DNA of 64,000 nucleotides, taken from Zonotrichia leucophrys gambelii. Lineage: Eukaryota; Chordata; Aves; Passeriformes; Passerellidae. The notes under the pieces were generated by a model. That model ran no database searches. It saw only the letters and a list, made by a program, of their open reading frames with translations, and was not told the origin of the DNA. Location of the stretch: NCBI RefSeq assembly GCF_028769735.1, contig NC_088172.1, positions 58,807,075-58,871,074 of the forward strand, in the 5' to 3' direction. Position 1 is the stretch's first letter, and every line of letters begins with the position of its first letter. Shown piece after piece: positions 11,751-22,400 of this stretch. A program made the translations under genes and the position numbers.

Positions 11751-14260
11751 TGGGAGGGTATTTGCTGCAGAGGCTTGCACAAAACTCTGCACTCATCCCC
11801 CCCATTCTGCAGTAAATCTCACTTGTGCTGGATCTGGTGAGGAGCTGCCGTGATTTTTTTGAGCACAGACTTGAGACTTCGAGGCTGTTGTTGTTGGTGG
11901 TACTTGTCCCCTTAATGGTGATTCTTCGTTACTCCAGCTCCTTCCTAATTACTTTTAGGCAGTGCTGTCCACAGATTTTACTGACTGTAGTAGGCCATTA
12001 TTAGCTCTTCCAGACCACCACAGCTGTGTTGTCACTGTATTATCATCAGTTAACTTCTGTCTGTTATTTTTGCCTTTGTGCTTTTTAAGCACAAATAACA
12101 GATTATTAAAAAATGGGAGCTCATTGGGTTGTTACTGAACCATATGCCTTGAGGGGAAAAAAAGTGCTGCTAATACTTTTGACAGTGTTGTAGAAGTTGG
12201 CAATGTGCTCATATTCTCTGTGTATTCTTGACAGAAAGGCAGACTGACTTTGACATTTATATTTTGACACTCTAAATTATTTGGCTGACATGCATATTAA
12301 AAACAAAAGAAGAAAAAAACCCAAACAACAACCAAAACTCCTCCAAACTCTATTCTTTCCACTGCTATTATCTAAACAAAGAATTGAGAGTCACATTCAA
12401 CTATACTAGTGTTATGAGTCTTCTGTTATGGTCAAGCACAGTTATAAAATCCCAGATTTCTCTCTTCCCGTTCCAGTCTTCAATTTTGTGTTTCCATAAG
12501 GGTTTGTGTCTTAATTTTTAAATTTTATATGACCGTTGTTTTCCCCTGTGTTAGCTTCCTTTCCTTTTTCTGTATCATCTACCTTAAAAATTATTCTCTC
12601 AAAACAAATACACATTTGTTGGATTGGTGGATTGGGTTTTATTGCACTTTGCTGCTCTCAATACAGCATAATAATGCAAACAATTTAAGGAGAGGGTGTT
12701 GTAATAATAATTATTTCAGCTGCAAGAAGTATTCCATGGCTGGAACTGTAGCAGTAACAATATTTTCTGTATATTTTAAGACCATTACAGGAATCTCTTG
12801 CAATAGCAGCAAGGGCCTCTGGCATTACCTTTAATCAACTGACTGACAGATCACCTGTCATCTGCTGATAGTGACTGACTACTAAAGGCTGAATGCAGTT
12901 ATGCTTCAACATAGCCAGAAGTTGTCTTCTCTCCTAATAAGTCAATGAGTGAAAAAAGGTGGTGAAAAAACTCTTAATTGTCTTAATCTATACCACCCTA
13001 AATAACTACATAGTTTGAGTAATTTTTTAGAATGTCAAAATGCCAAAATAGGACAGATGGACAGAGGGAAAGGTAAAGAACCTTAGAGGTGCTACCTAAG
13101 CCATCAAGAGCAGTCCCCTGTGCTCTTTGCTTAATTTTAGTAGTTTGGTCAATATATTTTTCTTTAAGCTACTTTTCTTTGCTTACTTTTCTTACTTTCT
13201 ACTGTTCAGTAAGTCTTTTTTATGCTCAGAAAATAATCTACTTTTAGTTGATGTTTGCAATTTAGATGTATGATTTGGTGACTCCTATGTTAGGGAACTT
13301 TTCATGTTTCTCAGGTAAACAGAATCATTGACTATATGTGATACTTTCTTAAATAGGCATCAAGAGGAAAGGGTGTCCAATCTGAAAGAAAAAATAATAT
13401 GAAAAAGTTGCCTGATAAGTAATGGAAAAAGGTTATTTCTAGAAGTACAATGCCAATGATTTATTTTTAACCAGTTGATCCCACTTGGTTCATCTTCCTT
13501 CAGAGGCTTCAGTTATTAATGCAATGCAAATAATAAATCTTTCAGGTTCTCTTTACGCTTGTCAGACACATTTCTATGCTGTCTTTTTTGGCAGCAGCAG
13601 TGATGAAATACTCTTATTGACTGCAGTCTCCACAATCTATATAGATATCTATTTTCCCTAATACTGCATAGTAGGAATTTGTGGATTTTATCCCTGAAAT
13701 AAATCTACTTGAAAAATTTTTCTACCATAGGCTTTAATTTTTTTCTAGAATGGTTTTTTAACTTTTGATATACTTAGAGAAGGCAGGAAGGTGGTTTCCC
13801 ACACACAACATTCCTCTGAACATATTTGGCTGTGTTTTCTACTTGTTTCTTAAAATTCATATTTGTTCTTTTCCTGTCAAGTAAAAAAATAATTTTCTCT
13901 TTTTATAAACATGATCTAAAAGGAGCCTAAAGTAATGTGTTTTTTCCCTTCATCCCAGTACATGATCCATCTCATTTTTTTCTTTCCAGATCATTCAGAG
14001 GACTTCTTTGCTTAGTTGTAGTTGGGCTTTGAATTGTGAAAGTTTCTAAATGAAATAGACAGTTTTAATGGGGGAGTTCTCAGTATTGTGGGTCTCTGTT
14101 CTGCTACCTGTATCTTTATCCTGTATCAAATAGAAATTATGATTGCATAAAACAATTCTGTAGGGAGAATGTATTGGTTGGTAGAATAGTGGATGGATGT
14201 CTTTGTCTTAGACTGTGAAGTTATTTACTTTCTTTTTCCCTCCCCCTTCTCTATTTTTAG

Positions 14261-14346
14261 ACCTGATTGTGTCATTGGAGAGATAAACTTTGCAGCTACA
14301 GTTCGACAAGGGACAAGAAATGTTCTAGCCTATAATTTGATTATTA
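14261..14346 (+). CDS. candidate internal coding exon, gene unknown
   Basis: Seen: a near-ideal acceptor (TTCTTTTTCCCTCCCCCTTC, then TCTATTTTTAG) ends at 14260. An 86-nt segment follows with one frame open throughout, and a GTATGT donor starts at 14347. In that frame one base completes an upstream codon, then come 28 codons beginning PDCVIGEINFAATVRQGTRN and ending VLAYNLII, then one base of the next codon. The peptide has the mixed hydrophobic/polar pattern of a folded domain, but I cannot name the protein. The ERVL-type LTR begins within a few bases of the donor, so the donor may be partly formed by the insertion, or this segment may belong to the repeat. A frame of 28 codons can also be open by chance. 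It is the best coding candidate in the window, not an established exon. Confidence 0.3.
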
Positions 14347-14349
14347 GTA

Positions 14350-15008
14350 TGTGCTCTGGGGAGATGTGATGGTAGAGAGCAAGGGAATGCCTGAAGGAGG
14401 CTGTGACAGTGTGGCAAGTCTGCACTAGAGCAGGCTCCTGGCAGGACCTGTGAACGTGTGTGGACAGTGGAGCCCAGACTTGAGCTGGTTTGCTGGCAGC
14501 ATTTGTAACCCTGCAGGGTCCTACACTGGATCTTTGTTTTCCTGAAGGACTGCACCCCATGGAATGGATCCACATGGGAGCAGTTTGTGAAGAGCTGCAG
14601 CTGTGGGAAGGACTCAAGGGGAAGAAGTCCATGGAGGACTGTCTTCTGTGGAGTGACCTCACACTGCAGCAAGGAAAATGTGAGGAATCCTCCCTGGGAG
14701 GAGGAAGGAGTGACAGAGTGTGATGAACTGACCACAATCCCAATTCATTGTCCCACTGCACTGCTCATGGGAAGGAGGGGGAGAAATCAGGAGTGAAGTA
14801 AACCCTGGGAAGAAAAGAGAGGTGTGGGGAAAGGGATTTTCAAGACTGGGGTTTTATTTCTCTGATTTGATTGGTAATAAACTAAACTAATTTCCCCAAG
14901 GCGGGTCTGCTTTGCCCATGGCAGTAACTGATGAGTGACCTCTCCCTGTCCTTATCTTGACCCATGAGCAGCTTTGGGTACCTGGTGTCCAGATGTGGTC
15001 AACCACAG
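14350..15008 (+). mobile_element. ERVL-type solo LTR (endogenous retrovirus relic)
   Basis: The text matches, from memory, a long terminal repeat common in bird genomes. In order it shows GAGATGTGATGG (14371 region), a set of degenerate repeated units around GAAGGACTGCACCCCATGGA (14544 onward), TGATGAACTGACCACAATCC (near 14721), GGTTTTATTTCTCTGATTTG (near 14850), the polyadenylation signal AATAAA at 14876-14881, TTTCCCCAAGGCGGGTCTGC (near 14891) and a closing CTGGTGTCCAGATGTGGTCA. The orientation is plus. Compared with the usual element, part of the 3' portion between the CCCATGAGC and GGCTTTGG-like text appears deleted. No gag, pol or env sequence flanks it, so this is a solo LTR. No convincing 5-bp target duplication was found and the ends are approximate. 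The family name is not asserted. The 60-140 codon frames on both strands here are by-products of its GC-rich repeats. Confidence 0.8.
14876..14881 (+). promoter_or_regulatory. AATAAA polyadenylation signal of the LTR
   Basis: An exact AATAAA hexamer in the 3' half of the LTR, at the position expected for the end of the R region in this kind of element. In plus orientation it could terminate transcripts that read into the LTR. Confidence 0.55.
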
Positions 15009-16205
15009 CATCTTTCTACCCCATCGTTACCCAAGCAGTCCCTGAAGGTTTCTCTATGTGCTTGTCCCACTCTCTATTCAGTTCTTGCTTTGCAGATTGC
15101 ATTTTGGGTGAGTTGTAGCGTGTCTTGGAAGCTCAAGTGTGCAGGTACTTGGTAGGACGGAAGTTAATGACTAAAATTACTTGATCAATATTCTGTTAAG
15201 AAACTTCTGATTTAACATACAACTGCAGAATTTGTAAGTGTTTATGAGAAGAAATATTGATTTTGATTGTAATATTCAAGCATTACATTGCAGGTAAAAT
15301 AAAATAAGCACTGGCCATAGCTAAAAATTGCAAGATTTTTATGTTTTTAAGTCATACTTTCACTTGAGCTGTAGGTTTCTTTCCTAATGTCACATAGTTT
15401 ATAATAATCTGATACACATTCATTAAGAGATTTATTTTACTCAGAGGAAGCTGTGCGTTAAGTGATGCTGTGGAATTTTAAAAGCATCCTTGGTATCTCT
15501 TCCCCATTAAGATTCTACAAGGAACTCCATGAATTTTTATGTAACTAAGTAGCTTTTATAATTTGATGTGGTGTGGTTTCTTTCAGTCTTTGACTTAGCC
15601 AATAAACTTCATTTTCCACAACTCCACAGCATGCAAAGACCTAAAAAGCTAAAGAATTCATGAATGCAGGAAGAGAATTTTATGCCTGCAGAAGCAAGTA
15701 CTTGGAACGGGGAAAAAAAACATCAAGTTGTGGCTTCCTTTGCAATTTTAACTACTTTACCCTATCTCCTCTCTTTTCATGTATAACTATTTCATATTTA
15801 ATTATTTTCCAGCTGGTTGTAAACTTTTTTATCATGTGGAATGTTTGATGTGCAAAATGTTTTTTCCTCTCTATATCCCTACTATGTGTTTTTATGTTAA
15901 TTAAATGAAAATCCATGCAAAATGACCCATTTATCTGTGGGGTTTTGAGGTGAATGACAGTGAAGCACCTTTGTGCTTCACAAAATTCATTAATTTATTT
16001 TAATGATACTCCTTGATGTACTACCTGCATTATACATTGGCAACTTAGACACAAAGGAGGAAAACCAGCATGAGAATTTTTAGCATATTTAACATCAAAC
16101 AGACATACTGTCAGATTCAACTCTGTTGACAGGAACATTCTGCAATGAGGTCTTTAGCTCATTATTAAACAGAACTCTAAGCTGGCTGTCACATATTGTA
16201 GATGA

Positions 16206-16229
16206 ATTGTAGCTTGTATTGTAGCTTGT
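16206..16229. repeat. perfect 12-bp tandem duplication
   Basis: The unit ATTGTAGCTTGT occurs twice head to tail at 16206-16217 and 16218-16229. A partial related copy (ATTGTAG) lies just upstream. It is a small replication-slippage type duplication. Confidence 0.9.
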
Positions 16230-16545
16230 ATGAAATACCTCATATAATTTCAGCATTGCCTTTTTAGAAAGGGATATGTCTATCTTGATGAGATAAGACA
16301 AATAAGATTATTCACAAACCCTGTAGCCCTGTCATGGTTTTGCACAGGCTCCTCTTTGCTGCTGTGTGTCACTTGCATACCTTGATGATTTTAAATTAAG
16401 TAATCTTCATAGGCTGCCTCAGTTTTTATGTAGCCCCACACAAGCTTAATGTTTATAATTGTTTTTGTCAGATACCCATGTCAGGCTCATACTTCAGAAT
16501 CAAGAAATGGGTAAATTATTGTCAGTAGCATGTGTCTTCAGTGGG

Positions 16546-16570
16546 GTGTATGTGTGTGTATATATATATG
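16546..16570. repeat. TG/TA dinucleotide microsatellite
   Basis: A (TG)n run passes directly into a (TA)n run over about 25 bp. This is a compound microsatellite that is likely length-polymorphic. Confidence 0.9.
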
Positions 16571-16754
16571 CTATATACCAGAAAATTCACAGCCTTTAGA
16601 TTTGCTCTGGATGTTCCTAAGGCACATACAGTCTGTTAAGTCTGCCAGTGCTTAGTTAACATGTTCTGGAAATGTGAAGTTAATCATGCAGATGGGCCTT
16701 TAGGAAGTCAGTGTTTTCTCATCTCTGTGGGTAGATGATGATTTTCTTTAGGAC

Positions 16755-16835
16755 TAATTAGTAGGATTATTAATCCAAACAATTAAATTATCTTCTAACA
16801 CTACAGCTGTCTAATTAATGAATCTATTAATTAAT
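16755..16835. promoter_or_regulatory. cluster of TAATTA-type homeodomain sites, enhancer candidate
   Basis: Within about 80 bp there are five AT-rich core motifs of the homeodomain type: TAATTA at 16755-16760, TTATTAAT near 16768, AATTAAATTA at 16781-16790, TAATTAAT at 16812-16819 and ATTAATTAAT at 16826-16835. An E-box (CAGCTG) sits between them near 16804. Homeodomain proteins are known to bind TAATTA cores, and conserved vertebrate enhancers in long introns often show such clusters. AT-rich background raises chance occurrence, so this remains an inference. Confidence 0.3.
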
Positions 16836-17624
16836 CAGTAGGTTTTCCAGATGTCTACTGAGATACTGTCCCTTGAGCAGCAATATTAGCTGTTGAGTTT
16901 TTGCAAGCCAAGAACTAGAATCTTTCACTTGTTTGGTTGGGTTTTTACTTTGTCTCATTATGAAGCAAGAGTCTGATTTATTAAAAGTTGTATCTTTTCC
17001 TCTGAGTAAAAAGCTATTTTTATTGGGTTTTTTTCACCTGATGTACATGTGACTAAAGTGTCGTTAAAATCTAAGGGAATGGTATTCAAATGCTTCCTTT
17101 CCCATGATCCAGAAAAAGCTCCTGCAGAAATGAACTTTACCATACAAACATGCAAATAGCTCAATGGCTTTCAATTTCAAAAACCCACTTACCTTGTGGC
17201 AGTAAGTCATCATATTATCACAATGTTCTTATCTGTGGCATGCTGCCTTGCAGTACAGCTTGAAAACGTGATGTCATTTGGCTTAAGTCTGGCAAAGTCA
17301 GCCTGTCTGATCCAATCTGACCATTCCTCCATTTTTCAGACAGACATGGGAACTGTTCTGAGCACACAGTATGTGCACAGATTTGAGAAATAAGAAAACC
17401 CAAACATTTCTCTGCATACTGCAATATGTAGGATTTACTGTGTGTGCTGTGCTGGTCTACTTGGTTTGTAACTTTGTTTGGAAAAGGGGCTTTTTCGAAG
17501 ATGAGTGTTTATTTGGCAATTTTTTCTTTTACAACTAAAGCAATTATCAGTTTATTCAGTAATGAAGTCGTGGTCATCTAAAAGTACTGAAACTGATGTT
17601 CATGCTTCTCTCTCTCTTCCATAG

Positions 17625-17632
17625 AATCCAAG
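17625..17632 (+). other. candidate 8-nt micro-exon or start of a 91-nt terminal exon
   Basis: A strong acceptor (TTCTCTCTCTCTTCCATAG) ends at 17624. Eight bases later comes AAG followed by GTATAAGT, a good donor, so an 8-nt micro-exon AATCCAAG is possible. Its length (2+6) would fit the phase left by the candidate exon at 14261-14346. Alternatively, if that donor is ignored, a frame with a one-base lead runs IQGISDLVNSNYRTTGWDVI and on to a TAG at 17713-17715. The two readings need different upstream phases. Neither peptide is recognisable. Splice signals are seen directly; exon status is speculation. Confidence 0.15.
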
Positions 17633-19295
17633 GTATAAGTGACCTTGTCAATTCTAATTATCGTACAACAGGCTGGGATGTAATTGCTAAGTTACCCTGG
17701 CTGCATTTTTCCTAGCACATTGTCTTCCTCAGTAAAAAAGATCTATTTTATTTCTCTTCTCCCTCCTTCCTCTTAGAATTTCCTCCCTTTTGATTTATCA
17801 AATACAAAAAAAAGATAAGGAATTTAAGCCTCAAGAAAATTGTATTCATTTTAATTAAATCCTAGAATGGAAACCACACCCCCTCTATTCCTGTGTTGGT
17901 GTGCACAACACTCCAAAAACTTACCAGCTCACAGCTGCCAGTGTTGCTGTATTATTGGAACATATGCAGAGTTGGCTGCTTTTCCCAGCACCAGGCATCC
18001 ATGCAGAGGAAGGTGCTACTCTGTGAAAGGACAGTGTCAGAGGAGCTGAGGGCATATGTTCTCAATTGGTGTTTGTCCATGCTGACATTTTGCTGCAGGC
18101 TTGGGCTGTTTGGGAAAGTGGTTTTACTGGGGTGACAGGCTGGGTTTTGCCAGCTGGCATCTAACTTAACACAAACTACTGGCAACAAGAAACAAGTGCT
18201 TTGAATTAAACATTACAGGAGTTCAGACCTGAGGAAAACTGGCTTTATGGAGGAAACACCTTGTTCTTGATTCTTCAGGTTCTGCCCATTTTATTTAGTG
18301 TTAACACAGATATTATAGGGAGCTTTGAGATTACATTGGCTTGGTTTGCAGCTGAGTTCTGGGAACTGAAGACTGAGCTGGGGTATAATTCTGTTTCTAG
18401 CTATAGACTGAGCTAAAGATAACTGTTAAGTGTTCTTTGTCTGGACTATGTTGTGCAGAAGCCTACAGTTGCACTATATCAATAGCTGTCTGCCTGTGAC
18501 TAACCAAGCAAACAGGACTATCTGGAAAATAGAAATAATGCTGGCCAACCAAGGAAATAAATCCTGAATCTATTAAAGAAAGAAAATAGAAAACCTAGCT
18601 CTATAAAACTCTTTTGAATTAGAAAGACCCTCAGTCTTCTCCAAGGGTGAAAGCTTTATTTAGCTCATCTTTAAGAATTTTCAGTGTTCCTATAAATTTT
18701 TCTGCTGGGATTTAAAAGACAAATCTGACCAATTGTTAATTGAAAAGCTTTTAGTGGCAGCTAAAGTAGTATTTTAGTGTTTGGTATTTTTTTTTCTTCT
18801 AGCTTATGTTTCTATTTCTATAACTGAAAAGTACTTTAAAAACACCAACAAATAACTTCTTCCCCTTCCAGCCCCTCACCCCCCAAAAAAGCCCAAAGAA
18901 ACAAGGAAAACTGTAACTATGTAAGCATTTACTAGAAAATTTACTAACCAACAACATTATTATTTGATTTAGGAGTGGAGAGCATCTTACATATTTTCTT
19001 CGACTAAAGAATCTTTAGAATCTGGCTAATCAGAAATGGGAAAAACATTTTTCTTTCTCACACATCCCTACTGCTCTCCTTGATTTCCTGTTTTCCCTCT
19101 AAATTGTCCACCCTAACTTCCAAGCTCTATTCATTACCTAGTTATAAAATGCTACCAAATATCCCATACTGTGGGGGGATAGAATGTAAGAAAATAAAAT
19201 GTAGTGCTGAAGGCAATCTCACCTCTGAGGTGTTGCAGCTGTACTATCCACCAAAAATCAGGAACAGGCCTGAATTTAACAGGCCACAGCTGTGT

Positions 19296-19423
19296 CCAAT
19301 GAGGATGGGTGCTATAAAAGAGTAGATTAGCTGGTTGAGAAGGCAATTGGAGTTTGTTGGCTGTGCTGTGAAGAAGGAGGATTCAGTGCTGTGAGGAGAT
19401 GCCCATGAGAAATCACCAAGAAG
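19296..19423 (+). promoter_or_regulatory. CCAAT + TATA promoter-like block with a possible first exon
   Basis: A CCAAT motif (19296-19300) is followed 12 bp later by TATAAAAG (19313-19320), an arrangement typical of TATA-type promoters and of retroviral LTR promoters. A start site would be expected at about 19343-19350. Downstream are two close in-frame ATGs (near 19400 and 19406) and then AAG with the donor GTATGG at 19424, so a short first exon ending MPMRNHQE is conceivable. The upstream flank contains a GGCC...GGCC direct pair and CAGCTG. No other LTR or gene hallmark was recognised, so it could be a solitary relic promoter or chance. Confidence 0.25.
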
Positions 19424-22400
19424 GTATGGGAACTTTGCAATAAGATGATAACACCTCACTGTTATACTTGCCCTTTTATATACTGAAGATTAGAAGCAAC
19501 AGTGCTAAGATTTGTTTGAGTAGTAAAGTGAAATGAGCAAAACTCACTGTTCACCTACTTTTTTCTTGGCTTTCCACTATGTCTTAAAGATTTTCACTCT
19601 GTGACTCACGAGTTACTGATGGTCTGGTAGGTATGTGGCAAGTATTTGATCCTTTGAGAGCTAAGTAATTGTATGTGCCCTCTTCATTTTCAATTTTAAA
19701 ATTGCATTGAAATAAAGACAAAACTGCATTGCTTATGTTGCTCTTGTACATAAGCATGGGATTGTATTTTGTGCTTTTGAAATTACTTTCTGGCAGCGGA
19801 AGCAAAGGTCTGTTGTTGTCTTGGCTCTATTAATATCTTTATTTCTACCCATCTTGTGTCCTAACACAAGCTACATTTATAATAGTTACTTCTATCTCTT
19901 TAATCTTTTTTCAAAAAAGCGCATCATAACTATCACTGCTATGTTAGTCTGCACCTTACACTAGCACTAATTAGACTACTTGAATGAGACAGAACTTGTT
20001 TCCTATCTTGTTGAAGTGTATCCTATGTTACAGGTTCATAGATTTGTGCATTAAATGCTGAAGAAATACAGTTTTGTTATCGCCACAACTTAATGAGAAA
20101 CTTCCTTTTAAGATTGACAGAGTAGATAATTTGTTGTGCTGAGCTCCATTTTTGGCTAGGCTTGAGAGCTCCGTGAATGGTATAAGTTAAAAGCATGTTT
20201 TAAAGGTGAGATTATTTCAAGAAATAGTAGTCTTTAGCTCCCTTACAAACTCTTGTATAGGCTTGAATTTTCCGCTTCCTTACTTTGGCTCATTCCGTTG
20301 ACATTAGCTGTTTGTAGTGTTTAGGTACACTTTTACTCCATCAGGACGTCTCCAGTACAGAGATTCTAGCTATACAGATAACAGGCTGGGCAACAGGGAT
20401 ATGCAAGCCAAATTTCCAAGCAGCATAAATAAATAAATTCCAAAATAGGTCTCACAGAAATGGATATGTGTCTTTGGTCTCATTTCTTTGAAGTGTAGGA
20501 TAGCATGGAGGCTACACTGTTTGGCAATGACAGGTTTTTAAAGACAATTCAGTTTGAACCTTCTCTTGTTTTGATGTATGCACTAAGGATCTTTGAAATA
20601 TGAACCCCTTTTTGTTCTTCCAGACTACCTAAACACAGCTGCTAGAATGTCAGGTCTGTGCTGAATGAATGTGGAAGGACCCCTTAGTCTCCTCCTATTC
20701 AGGCAGACTCTCTCAGTATACAGTGCATGACACTTCAGCACTTTAAATAAACATGCTGCGTCAAGCATACTTGATCAAAGGTAGCCTCCTTCTTCTGATT
20801 AGGGCAGGTAAGCTTAGTGTCTGCTTTTTCAGAAGTGCTGAGCACCTACAAAGCTCTAAGTCGCTTGGATTTGCAAAGACTCAGCATCTTTGGAAGTCAC
20901 ACCACTAGCAATGACAAAATTGGGGTATCCAATTAGGTGATCTCATTGTAAGTCCGGTTACATTATAGATGTTAGTGTACTTACAGACTCAGGTAATCAC
21001 ATGAATGCATACTTCCATTGAAATCAATAAATGTTAAATTACTCAGTGCTTTTAAAAATCCAATTATGCACTGAGACAGCTGAATAACTGTAGAAATCTG
21101 ATGTATGGGGACATGAATTTATGTGTATGGCATCCATTATGCTAGTAGACTGTGAAGGAAAGCTGAGGAATGAAATGCCCACTCAATGGGGCATGCAGTG
21201 GCTAACTTTGATAAGCTGCTTTAAAGCCTGGGATTGCTGCCTCTGCTTTCAGAAGTAAGTTTATGGTCCATATGTGGGAAGAGAATAACTTGGCATACAG
21301 CAACCCTGCAGCCCGGCAGTATGTTTATATATTCAACACTCTATTGCCCTTGGCAGAGAAATCTAAATATTGACCCACTGCCATACTTTGTAACAACTTT
21401 TTGCTGAATTCTCTTCTCCATACATTCATCCACTGCCGTTAAGTTTGGTGGATGGAACCTTAGAAACACGAAAAAGAACAACATATGGGAATGCAGGAAC
21501 TCTTTAGAGGGCTTTTTCCTGATCTTTGTGAAATATCAAAACATACATATTCTATTTCTTGTTTGCAAGAAAGAATTGTAGTCTTTTTGGAGGGAAGGGG
21601 TAATTATGGATGGTAATCAAAAAGCCTGAGTGGGAGAAGTCCAGTTTTAGTGAAGAGACGCTTAGCCAACATGAGTCATACAAGACATTGTGAAGATATG
21701 CAATTTCATTTGTCTGGCAGATTTTCAAAAGCTTATTTTGAGGACATGCCTAGTAGACTTCAGTAAATATGGATGTATTAGCATAGCTAGTATTTTATTT
21801 ATTTTAAAAAAGCCTCAAAACATTTGGGCTACCACATGACTCAGCTCCCCATGAACTTTTCCAAATCCTAGCCACAGATAATAGCAAGTATTAGAAAAGT
21901 ATTATGTCTTAGTTTTTCTTTATCAAAATTAGTGGTGTATAGAAAGGGATTCAGAAATTTATTTGAAATTTCCTTTACTTCTGTAGTAGTTGTCTTATTT
22001 TGCCTTGACTAGTCAGGACAGCTTTTTTAGAATGCATTTTTAAGATCTTAAGATGCTAAGAGACTTTTGTTATACGACTTTTATAATCTGGTCATTTAAT
22101 ATACTCAGAAAAGCAGTAAAAGGTGTGAGATGCATTGGTTAAATGTTTGAATACAGAAACTGCTATAATGAAGGATTGAATTACAATTTTATATGGTCTG
22201 AATATATTTATTGTTTCATTTTGTATTAATAGCAAATATATAAATGTATACCTGAAAAGCATCTGGTGAAATGCAGCTGAATTAGTGAATGTTGCTCCAA
22301 GGCTGTTTACTTTTCTTGGGGTAAGGAGTGAAGCGAGGAGGGGTAGATCTGAGGGCATTGTGATGGTAGTGTCTTGATGGGGAGAGATGTGGTTTTTTGG

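Larger units (their letters stand above)
5911..14260. other. AT-rich non-coding stretch
   Basis: No gene or repeat family could be recognised in this 8.3 kb. It has ordinary avian intron-like composition. Visible items are a 15-A run at 9863-9877, an imperfect direct duplication at 10342-10377, a splice-bounded 26-nt candidate exon at 10987-11012, an 8-bp-arm inverted repeat at 11733-11750 and an A/C-rich patch near 12300-12345. A strong acceptor-like site (TTTTTTTCTTTCCAG) ends at about 13989, but the sequence after it has no useful open frame with a donor. Confidence 0.55.

Noticed and set aside
14325..14796. Several 69-143 codon frames on both strands
   Set aside because: They lie within the GC-rich repeated units of the LTR and show no retroviral or host protein features.
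16321..16360. CCTGTCATGGTTTTGCACAG, reminiscent of another avian LTR start (TGTCATGGTTT)
   Set aside because: Similarity stops after about a dozen bases and no further LTR text follows.
20703..20808. Segment between a strong acceptor and the donor GCAG/GTAAGC
   Set aside because: All three frames contain stop codons, so it is not a coding exon; a non-coding exon cannot be excluded but has no other support.
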